DNA of 6,781 nt from Cytophagales bacterium (lineage in GTDB: Bacteria; Bacteroidota; Bacteroidia; Cytophagales; Spirosomataceae). Below are positions 1-5,687 of the stretch, one piece after another. A program made the translations under genes and the position numbers. Positions within the stretch are counted from its first letter, which is position 1. Every line of letters starts with the position of its first letter. A model generated the notes under the pieces. The model was not told the DNA's origin, searched no databases, and saw only the letters and a program-made list of their open reading frames with translations. The DNA is taken from assembly GCA_013205605.1 (NCBI GenBank), contig JABMMK010000286.1:1-6781 (forward strand). Direction: 5' to 3'.

Positions 1-716
1 GGATGCGTACCTGTAAACCTAATTAGCCTTTCAGCATTTCCAAAATCAAATTCATAATCCGCTGGGACGTTTTCCGCAAGCCAAGCATCATCATGGTAAA
101 ACTGTGTAAAATTTCTCACTTTTTGATTCAAGCCGGTGGGAGGTTTAACCCAACCATAATGAAATATTTGTGCTGAAATTTCTTTTACTTTTATTTTTTT
201 TCCGCTTTTGCGAAAGCCCTGCGCATCTTTGTATGAATGAACGAGGGGGTTAAATCGCACAAGCCGGATCTCTTTTCTATACCACCTCCGCGAAGTCGCG
301 ATGTAATCAAAGGACCCATAAAAGTGTCTATATTTAAACAACAAACCCTCCACCTGAGTATTTTCCTGGTGCTCTTTTAAGGCCTCTAAAATACCATTGA
401 GGTCATCTTCATGTACACATTCATCCCCTTGAATATAAAATGCCCAGTCGGTATCTGGTGAAATAGCCTGATATGCCTTATTCGTTTCTAAAGCAAAAAC
501 CTGTCCCCCTTCACGTTTTGTGTCGTCCCAAATCGTCTCAATAATCCTGATTTTATCTGATTTGATTCCTTGAATTAGGCTTAAAGTGTTGTCCTCTGAT
601 TGGCCAACGGCCACGACAAACTCGTCACAAACAGGCAAGATCGATGTGATGGCTTCCACGATCGAATAATCGTTTTTGATCGCATTCCGAATGAAGGTAA
701 AGCCGGAAATTTTCAT
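1..716 (-). CDS. Family 2 glycosyltransferase, partial (C-terminus off the left edge)
   Basis: The reading frame opens with ATG at 716-714 and stays open for 238 codons to the window edge, so the 3' end is missing. The N-terminus (MKISGFTFIRNAI, then VCDEFVVAVGQSEDNT at about residues 29-44) has the pattern of a GT-A nucleotide-sugar-binding fold: a first beta strand, a helix, then a hydrophobic strand followed by an acidic S/D-rich loop. An acidic motif YIQGDE (residues 94-99) lies where GT2 enzymes carry the DxD metal site, and DWAFYIQGDE resembles the DWVLxLDADE segment of LgtF/WaaE-like transferases. No signal peptide or membrane segment is seen, so a cytoplasmic enzyme acting on a cell-surface glycan or glycolipid is likely; donor and acceptor cannot be told from sequence. 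It starts 3 nt after the nuoC stop, so it is probably translated from the nuo transcript. Family assignment is fairly secure, substrate unknown. Confidence 0.82.
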   Translation of the reverse strand, partial: MKISGFTFIRNAIKNDYSIVEAITSILPVCDEFVVAVGQSEDNTLSLIQGIKSDKIRIIETIWDDTKREGGQVFALETNKAYQAISPDTDWAFYIQGDECVHEDDLNGILEALKEHQENTQVEGLLFKYRHFYGSFDYIATSRRWYRKEIRLVRFNPLVHSYKDAQGFRKSGKKIKVKEISAQIFHYGWVKPPTGLNQKVRNFTQFYHDDAWLAENVPADYEFDFGNAERLIRFTGTH

Positions 717-719
717 GGG

Positions 720-1208
720 CTAAAATTTCACTTGAATTCCATGGTATTTTTCTTGCTCCACGTAATCTTTGCGAAGTGGATGACCGACCCAATCAGCGGG
801 CAATAAAATACGAGTCATGTCGGGATGACCCTCAAACACAACACCCACTAAATCAAATGCCTCTCGCTCATGCCAATTAGCCGTTTTCCAAATCCCACTC
901 AAAGTAGGTACAACGGGTAATTTCCCATCTTCTTGTAACCTAGGAACCTCCAAACGAATGTGAAAAGTAAGGTGATTGGGAATCGAGTAGAGGGTATAAA
1001 TAATTTCTAGCGTTCCATTTTCAGGACCATTGTCAATCGCAGTCAGGCAAGAAAGTGAATCAAAATAAGTCGACGGATGACGCCATAAAAAATCACAAAT
1101 TGAAACCAATTGAGCTGGCTGAACGGTAATGCGACCTGATTTTTCATCTAGGTCAACGGTGATATTTAATTCGCTTTCAATCAGATTTTTTATATCTATC
1201 GCTTCCAT
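720..1208 (-). CDS. nuoC: NADH-quinone oxidoreductase subunit C (30 kDa subunit)
   Basis: This encodes a 162-residue subunit of the peripheral arm of respiratory complex I, which transfers electrons from NADH to quinone at the cytoplasmic membrane. The C-terminal half holds the family signature: HEREAFDLVGVVFEGHPD (about 113-130), RILLPADW (133-140) and GHPLRKDY (142-149). The N-terminal about 110 residues match the usual alpha/beta NuoC domain in length. It is a stand-alone NuoC: the frame stops at TAG (722-720) with no NuoD fusion. I chose ATG 1208-1206, two nt after the nuoB stop. An in-frame ATG at 1328 would add 40 residues of basic, unfamily-like sequence and overlap nuoB by 118 bp, so I reject it. 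It follows nuoB as expected, but the next gene is a glycosyltransferase, not nuoD. It is probably cotranscribed and translationally coupled with nuoB. Confidence 0.96.
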   Translation of the reverse strand: MEAIDIKNLIESELNITVDLDEKSGRITVQPAQLVSICDFLWRHPSTYFDSLSCLTAIDNGPENGTLEIIYTLYSIPNHLTFHIRLEVPRLQEDGKLPVVPTLSGIWKTANWHEREAFDLVGVVFEGHPDMTRILLPADWVGHPLRKDYVEQEKYHGIQVKF

Positions 1209-1210
1209 CC

Positions 1211-1732
1211 TTAGGCTTTTTGAGCGATGGCGTCCAAAATAATTTGGGGCACGACACGCGTTTCTTGATTGATTTTTTCTTGTAATTTCAAAATTCCACC
1301 TAATAAAGCCTCGGGCCTTGGCGGGCAACCTGGTACATACACATCCACAGGAATTACTCGGTCTACGCCTTTAACCACATGATAACCGTGTTCCCAATAG
1401 GGTCCACCGCAATTGGCACACGAACCCATCGATATCACATAGCGGGGTTCAGGCATTTGTTCATAAAGTCTTCTTATCCGATCGGCCATTTTAAATGTAA
1501 CCGTTCCTGCGACAATCATCACATCGGATTGTCTAGGGGAAGGCCTAGGAAATACACCAAAGCGATCCAAATCATATCCTGAGGCAAAAGTTTGCATCAT
1601 TTCAATGGCACAACAAGCCAAACCAAAACTCATTGGCCATAAAGAACTTGCCCGAGCCCAATTGAGTAAATCCTCAAATTGGCTCACTACAAATCCCTCC
1701 GACTGAATGTTTTGGTCTAAATATCCTTTCAT
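1211..1732 (-). CDS. nuoB: NADH-quinone oxidoreductase subunit B (4Fe-4S cluster N2 subunit)
   Basis: This 173-residue protein is the 20 kDa/PSST subunit of complex I. It carries the terminal iron-sulfur cluster N2, which hands electrons to quinone. Family motifs are clear: FGLACCAIEMM (tandem Cys40-Cys41), SPRQSDVMIVAGT (about 65-77), EPRYVISMGSC (Cys105) and PVDVYVPGCPPRPEALL (Cys136). The four expected cluster ligands Cys40, Cys41, Cys105 and Cys136 are all present. A further cysteine, Cys108 (SCANCGG), sits three residues after a ligand. Length and both termini are normal for the family. ATG at 1732-1730 overlaps by 1 nt the TAA stop of the upstream secreted-protein gene (TAATG arrangement), which suggests translational coupling. 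No nuoA lies upstream; that slot is taken by the type-B sorting-domain gene. Confidence 0.97.
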   Translation of the reverse strand: MKGYLDQNIQSEGFVVSQFEDLLNWARASSLWPMSFGLACCAIEMMQTFASGYDLDRFGVFPRPSPRQSDVMIVAGTVTFKMADRIRRLYEQMPEPRYVISMGSCANCGGPYWEHGYHVVKGVDRVIPVDVYVPGCPPRPEALLGGILKLQEKINQETRVVPQIILDAIAQKA

Positions 1733-2451
1733 TATCTTACAATGGTTAAATTTCCGATCACATCTGGATAGGCCTCCGGATAGTCTTCCAAATTTGGCCT
1801 AATGACATATATATAGGTGCCCGTTGGCAAATCTTTCCCGTTATATTTTCCCCTAAAGGGTTTTTCTTCATACATCGTGCCAGTGCTTTCAAATACTTTC
1901 AAGCCCCAGCGATCCATCACATAAATCTCTGCGTATGGATAGGACGAAATATTATCGATGGTCCAATAATCATTTAAATCGTCATTATTAGGTGATATGG
2001 CATCATAAGGTTTCACTCTCGCCAAAATAATGATATCAATTGTAGCATAATTCCGACAATCTGCTGCAGTCGTTGCACCCGGTAAATAGCCATTAATAAA
2101 ATACGTCGTCTTAAATGCATTCCCTCCTAAATCACCTAATGCCTTTACATCAAAATATGGATTAAGGCTTAGAGGATCAGATAAGGCTAATTTAGGCGTC
2201 CATGACCATTTAATACCCGGCGTTTTAGCCCCATTCACTGGCATTAAAATGGGAGTAGGATTTTCCCCAAGTTCAGGGGCAAACATGATTATTTTTTTAT
2301 CAGTAGCCACCCATACTTTAGTAGAACAGTCTTGCCCAAAAGCGGTAAATTGAACAAAAAGGAGGATTGAAAGAATCGTTTTCAGATTTTGTAATTTTTG
2401 TTTGAAAGTAAAAAAATATACGCGCACCATAAAGCTTTTAAAAAAATCCAT
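1732..2451 (-). CDS. Small T9SS type-B sorting-domain (gliding motility-associated C-terminal) protein
   Basis: This 239-residue protein is predicted to cross the inner membrane by Sec and the outer membrane by the type IX secretion system. A hydrophobic segment at about residues 25-38 (ILSILLFVQFTAF) preceded by Lys residues forms a signal peptide, with cleavage likely near Gly39-Gln40. From about 148 to 239 it matches the CHU_C/type-B sorting domain: AISPNNDDLNDYW (151-163), a segment ending in YVMDRWGLKVFEST (177-190), GKYNGKDLPTGTYIYVI (201-217) and the terminal GNLTIVR. Between lies about 105 residues with WTPKLALSDPLSLNP (84-98) and an NYATIDIIILARV strand (134-146), resembling the short Ig/PKD-like module that often precedes this domain; Cys42 and Cys132 could pair. 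There are no catalytic motifs. Start choice is uncertain: ATG 2451 gives a long n-region, and ATG 2430 (residue 8) is equally plausible. It is first in the nuoBC operon. Surface role unknown. Confidence 0.88.
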   Translation of the reverse strand: MDFFKSFMVRVYFFTFKQKLQNLKTILSILLFVQFTAFGQDCSTKVWVATDKKIIMFAPELGENPTPILMPVNGAKTPGIKWSWTPKLALSDPLSLNPYFDVKALGDLGGNAFKTTYFINGYLPGATTAADCRNYATIDIIILARVKPYDAISPNNDDLNDYWTIDNISSYPYAEIYVMDRWGLKVFESTGTMYEEKPFRGKYNGKDLPTGTYIYVIRPNLEDYPEAYPDVIGNLTIVR

Positions 2452-2458
2452 GTAAAGG

Positions 2459-2492
2459 TTTTGTAAATATACCTAAATTCACAAAATTTTTG
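2459..2492 (+). promoter_or_regulatory. Possible Bacteroidota-type promoter for recG
   Basis: In the 45-bp divergent spacer, TTTTG at 2459-2463 lies 21 nt before AATTTTTG at 2485-2492. The Bacteroidota consensus is TTTG near -33 and TAnnTTTG near -7, so the second box has one mismatch. If real, transcription would start at or within a few nt of the recG ATG (2497), giving a leaderless or nearly leaderless mRNA. A/T-rich sequence produces such matches by chance, so this is tentative. Confidence 0.25.
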
Positions 2493-2497
2493 ATCAA
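2464..2497 (-). promoter_or_regulatory. Possible promoter for the sorting-domain/nuoBC/glycosyltransferase operon
   Basis: Read on the minus strand, TTG (2497-2495) is followed after 23 nt by TATATTTA (2471-2464), close to the Bacteroidota -7 box TAnnTTTG with one mismatch. Spacing is at the long end of what is reported. It would give a very short leader to ATG 2451, or a longer one if ATG 2430 is the start. This spacer is the only non-coding space upstream of the operon within the window, so a promoter is expected here, but the exact boxes are weak. Confidence 0.25.
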
Positions 2498-4596
2498 TGT
2501 CCACATCCCATTTTTTCGAATCCGATTTAGCTTCTTTGCGAGGGATGACTCCCGCGCGCTTGTCGCTACTGCAATCGGAATTAGGGCTATTTACTTTTGG
2601 GGACCTGATCCAATATTTTCCATTCAGATATGAAGATAGAACTTTACTAACACCTATCGCTCAAATCAATGATCAAATGGAAAATGTCCAATTTATTGGA
2701 CGCATCAAATACAAGGAAAAAATAGGTGTTGGCCGGAGGGAAAGACTCGTAGCAGAGTGCTGTGATGAAACGGGATGCATCGAATTAGTTTGGTTCCAAG
2801 GGGTAAAATGGATTGAAAAATCATTAGTTGGCGGAGTGGATTTTTTATTTTACGGTAAGCCCGGGAGTTTCAATGGCCAAATTCAAATGACCCATCCTGA
2901 GATGGAAGTTTACAAAGGGCCACAGATTTCAGAGAAATTTTTTCAGCCCATTTACCCGCTGACTGAAAAGCTACGCAAGAAATACGTCGACAGTAAATTG
3001 ATTGCTTCCCTACAAAAAAATTTATTGGAAGTTGCATTTCCCTACATAAGAGAAACATTGCCACATGACATCATTCAGCAATTTAAATTGATTTCTAAGC
3101 AGGAAGCGCTCTACCACATTCATTTGCCACAGTCGGAAAATTGGCTACACCAAGCAAGAAGGCGGTTAAAATTTGAAGAATTATTTTACAACCAGCTGCG
3201 TTTAATCAAGCAAAATTTAGTTCGTAAATCCGCTTTCCCGGGCCAAGTTTTTTCTTCTGCCGCCTTATTAACTACCTTTTACAAGGAACATCTCCCCTTT
3301 TCATTAACGGAGGCGCAAAAAAAAGTTATCCGGGAGATTTTTGAAGACATGCGCTCTGGCAATCAAATGAACCGACTCCTCCAAGGGGATGTGGGTTCCG
3401 GAAAAACGATTGTTGCCTTTATTTCGATGTTACTCGCCATCGACAATGGAACCCAGGCTTGTTTGTTGGCCCCCACCGAAATCCTAGCAGATCAACATTT
3501 TCAGGGATTAAAAAAGTTTGCAGATCTTCTAGGTGTCAGTATTGCTAAACTCACGGGATCTGTCAAGAAGAAAGATCGTGTGGAAATACACGAAGGATTA
3601 ACGTCAGGAACCTTGAATATATTGGTAGGCACACATGCCATTTTTGAAGATGTGGTCCAATTTAAAAATTTGGGGCTTTGCATTATTGACGAGCAACATC
3701 GTTTTGGGGTAGCCCAAAGAGCCAAACTTTGGGATAAAAACAAGCAAATTCATCCACATGTACTGGTCATGACGGCGACTCCGATCCCGAGAACCTTGGC
3801 CATGACTTTATATGGTGATCTTGATGTTTCGGTGATTGACGAATTGCCTGCGGGTAGAAAACCCATTCAAACGATACATCGATATGATTCACATCGTTTG
3901 CAGGTGTTTAGTTTTATCCAAAGTGAGATTCAAAAAGGACGTCAAGTTTATATCGTTTATCCGCTCATCGAGGAATCCGAAAAAATGGATTTCAAAGATT
4001 TAATGGATGGGCATGAAAGCATCACGAGGGCCTTCCCTGAAATTCCATTGGGGATATTGCATGGGAAAATGAAGCCGGCCGATAAGGATTTTGAGATGGC
4101 TCGTTTTGTCAAAAATGAAACCAAAATCATGGTAGCCACGACGGTGATTGAAGTGGGAGTCAATGTCCCAAATGCCTCGGTCATGATTATTGAAAGTGCG
4201 GAGCGATTTGGATTGGCGCAATTGCACCAACTAAGAGGCCGGGTGGGCCGAGGGGCGGAGCAAAGTTATTGTTTGTTGCTGACCGATTATAAAATTTCAG
4301 CGGATACAAAAAAACGTATAGAAACCATGGTGAGGACGAATAATGGCTTTGAAATTGCTGAGGTCGATTTACAATTAAGGGGCCCAGGGGATATCGGAGG
4401 AACAAGACAGAGCGGAGCCATCGATCTAATGATTGCTGATTTATCCAAAGATGGGGAGATTTTAAAAGTGGCTCGCGAGACCGCTGTTGCCATATTAAAC
4501 GAGGATCCCAATTTAGAACATGAAAAAAATACAATGATTCGGGAGCAGGTACGCCAACAAAAAAAGGATACGACCAATTGGGCCCGAATAAGTTAG
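2497..4596 (+). CDS. recG: ATP-dependent DNA helicase RecG
   Basis: This 699-residue superfamily 2 helicase remodels stalled replication forks and Holliday junctions. All expected parts are present in order: an N-terminal segment with GMTPARLSLLQSELG (16-30), an OB-fold wedge domain at about 62-140 that binds branched DNA, the LPFSLTEAQKKVI entry motif (266-278), Walker A GDVGSGKT (297-304), APTEILADQH (325-334), the DEQH box (398-401), TATPIPR (426-432), PAGRKPIQ (451-458), LHGKM (521-525), TTVIEVGVNVPNA (548-560), motif VI QLHQLRGRVGRG (575-586) and the C-terminal TRG translocation motif GPGDIGGTRQSG (629-640). Length matches E. coli RecG (693). No key residue is missing and the frame is intact across A-runs. 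The leader is A/T-rich with no Shine-Dalgarno. It is divergent from the sorting-domain gene, and its TAG stop overlaps the yqgE stop on the other strand by 4 nt. Confidence 0.98.
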   Translation: MSTSHFFESDLASLRGMTPARLSLLQSELGLFTFGDLIQYFPFRYEDRTLLTPIAQINDQMENVQFIGRIKYKEKIGVGRRERLVAECCDETGCIELVWFQGVKWIEKSLVGGVDFLFYGKPGSFNGQIQMTHPEMEVYKGPQISEKFFQPIYPLTEKLRKKYVDSKLIASLQKNLLEVAFPYIRETLPHDIIQQFKLISKQEALYHIHLPQSENWLHQARRRLKFEELFYNQLRLIKQNLVRKSAFPGQVFSSAALLTTFYKEHLPFSLTEAQKKVIREIFEDMRSGNQMNRLLQGDVGSGKTIVAFISMLLAIDNGTQACLLAPTEILADQHFQGLKKFADLLGVSIAKLTGSVKKKDRVEIHEGLTSGTLNILVGTHAIFEDVVQFKNLGLCIIDEQHRFGVAQRAKLWDKNKQIHPHVLVMTATPIPRTLAMTLYGDLDVSVIDELPAGRKPIQTIHRYDSHRLQVFSFIQSEIQKGRQVYIVYPLIEESEKMDFKDLMDGHESITRAFPEIPLGILHGKMKPADKDFEMARFVKNETKIMVATTVIEVGVNVPNASVMIIESAERFGLAQLHQLRGRVGRGAEQSYCLLLTDYKISADTKKRIETMVRTNNGFEIAEVDLQLRGPGDIGGTRQSGAIDLMIADLSKDGEILKVARETAVAILNEDPNLEHEKNTMIREQVRQQKKDTTNWARIS

Positions 4597-5162
4597 TTTA
4601 AATTTGGATCATCCGGGTAGGTCGACAATACCCGAAAGTCACCGCCCTTATCATATAGCACAGTTCGCCACAAATTTTTATTCGATTCATCAAACACGTA
4701 ATCTTCCCTTGCCGGATGTAAATACCAAGCATTTTGCTTCACCTCACGGGCTAGTTGGCCCGCGCCCCAACCCGAATACCCAATAAAAAATTTGATCTCT
4801 TTGAAATTAATCGCGCCACTGACCACATGTTCGATGGCTTTTTCAAAACTTCCTGACCAAAATATTCCTTTGGAAATTTCAATCCCATCGGGAATAAGAT
4901 CAGGTCTGCGGTGTAAAAATTGCATGATTGTCGGGTCCACAGGCCCCCCAGAAAACAATGGGACATTTTCCAATACCTTCTCATCTACGATCGAATCGAA
5001 AACAACCTCTTGCTTTTGGTTTAAAATGAGTCCAAAAGAATGTGAATTGGAGTGCTCACAAAGCAATACCACAGACCTATGAAAAGCAGAGCCCTCAAGA
5101 AATGGTTCTGAGATCAAAAGAACTCCAGGTTTTAATTCATCTTCCATGTAATGTAAAGGCAT
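4593..5162 (-). CDS. YqgE/AlgH family protein (UPF0301)
   Basis: This protein of up to 189 residues is a member of the widely conserved YqgE/AlgH family, whose biochemical role is not established; AlgH was first linked to alginate regulation in Pseudomonas. The family pattern is clear: KPGVLLISEPFLEGSAFHRS (11-30), VVLLCEHSNSHSFGLILNQ (31-49), SGGPVDPTIMQFLH (71-84) and IGYSGWGAGQLARE (127-140). No signal peptide or membrane segment is present, so it should be cytoplasmic. ATG at 5162 is the longest start; ATG at 5147 (MEDELKPGVLL) brings the N-terminus closer to the usual family start and may be the real one. It converges on recG, sharing 4 nt at the stops (TAA at 4595-4593), and is divergent from folK across a 39-bp spacer. 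Family membership is secure, function open. Confidence 0.95.
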   Translation of the reverse strand: MPLHYMEDELKPGVLLISEPFLEGSAFHRSVVLLCEHSNSHSFGLILNQKQEVVFDSIVDEKVLENVPLFSGGPVDPTIMQFLHRRPDLIPDGIEISKGIFWSGSFEKAIEHVVSGAINFKEIKFFIGYSGWGAGQLAREVKQNAWYLHPAREDYVFDESNKNLWRTVLYDKGGDFRVLSTYPDDPNLN

Positions 5163-5201
5163 AAAAAGGAATTTCGTATCTTGTTTTAAATTAAAAAATA
5201 T
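5163..5201. promoter_or_regulatory. Divergent yqgE-folK intergenic spacer
   Basis: These 39 bp are strongly A/T-rich and separate two divergent start codons, so they, or the first codons of either gene, should hold both promoters. I see no pair of boxes on either strand matching the Bacteroidota TTTG / TAnnTTTG pattern well; TATATTTT on the minus strand and TATCTTG on the plus strand are only partial matches. There is no Shine-Dalgarno before either gene. Confidence 0.35.
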
Positions 5202-5687
5202 ATGTCCTTTATCGTTTTTGTTTCTTTAGGTGGCAATCTAGGAAATACCCTTGAAATATTTAAAAACTCATACCTTGAAATTGAAAAAAAAATAGGTCGC
5301 ATCACTGCATTTTCTAACCTATATCAAACGGCTGCCTGGGGGAAAACAGACCAACCCGATTTTTCAAACCAAGTAATCTCCTTAGAAACCGATTTAGATC
5401 CAGAAAAAATAATGTCTGAATTATTAGCTATTGAATTGTTTTTTGGTCGTCGGCGCGATGTCATCTGGGGCCCTCGCATACTTGATCTTGACATTCTTTT
5501 TATTGGAAATCAAATTGTTAGTAGTGAAAATTTAACTATTCCACATCCTCAGATTGCCCATAGACGCTTTGTTTTAATTCCCATGGCAGAGATTGCTCCC
5601 GATTTTTTACATCCCGTTCTCCAACAAAGCATGTTGGAGTTATTGGAACAAACCACAGATCTTCAAAGCGTTCGATTGATGGATTAA
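5202..5687 (+). CDS. folK: 2-amino-4-hydroxy-6-hydroxymethyldihydropteridine diphosphokinase (HPPK)
   Basis: This 161-residue cytoplasmic enzyme transfers pyrophosphate from ATP to 6-hydroxymethyl-7,8-dihydropterin, the step before dihydropteroate synthase in folate synthesis. Visible motifs are SLGGNLGNT (8-16) at the first strand, SNLYQTAAWGKTDQPDFSNQV (38-58) for the pterin-binding loop, FGRRRDVIWGPRILDLDIL (81-99) and a later IPHPQIAHRRFVLIPMAEIAPDFLHP run (113-138). Asp95 and Asp97 in the LDLDIL segment are the magnesium ligands of the family, and Arg84 and Arg92 fit the ATP-binding arginines. Length is typical (E. coli FolK is about 159). ATG 5202 puts the first strand at residue 2, as in the family; the leader is A/T-rich with no Shine-Dalgarno. 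It is not next to other folate genes here. It is divergent from yqgE and its TAA stop overlaps the bshA stop by 4 nt. Confidence 0.97.
   Translation: MSFIVFVSLGGNLGNTLEIFKNSYLEIEKKIGRITAFSNLYQTAAWGKTDQPDFSNQVISLETDLDPEKIMSELLAIELFFGRRRDVIWGPRILDLDILFIGNQIVSSENLTIPHPQIAHRRFVLIPMAEIAPDFLHPVLQQSMLELLEQTTDLQSVRLMD

Noticed and set aside
1209..1328. Upstream in-frame ATG (1328) extending nuoC by 40 residues
   Set aside because: The extension lies inside nuoB in another frame, reads as basic low-complexity sequence unlike NuoC, and ATG 1208 sits just 2 nt after the nuoB stop with a normal NuoC N-terminus.
1379..1582. Plus-strand open frame of 67 codons inside nuoB; similar ones at 600-806, 4604-4786, 4792-5082 and 6285-6503
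   Set aside because: Each is a shadow of a well-supported gene on the opposite strand with no family resemblance of its own.
3317..3324. Run of eight A in recG as a possible frameshift or slippage site
   Set aside because: The frame reads straight through into conserved helicase sequence (LTEAQKKVI), so there is no sign of a programmed shift or an error.
4187..4577. Open frames on the minus strand inside recG (115 and 96 codons), with others at 2870-3064, 3501-3743 and 3957-4230
   Set aside because: They are antisense to a clearly conserved helicase, overlap each other in different frames and show no recognisable motif.
4614..4634. Inverted repeat CGGGTA / TACCCG with a 9-nt loop, shortly after the recG stop
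   Set aside because: It is a 6-bp stem without a T-tract and lies within yqgE coding sequence; too weak to call a terminator.
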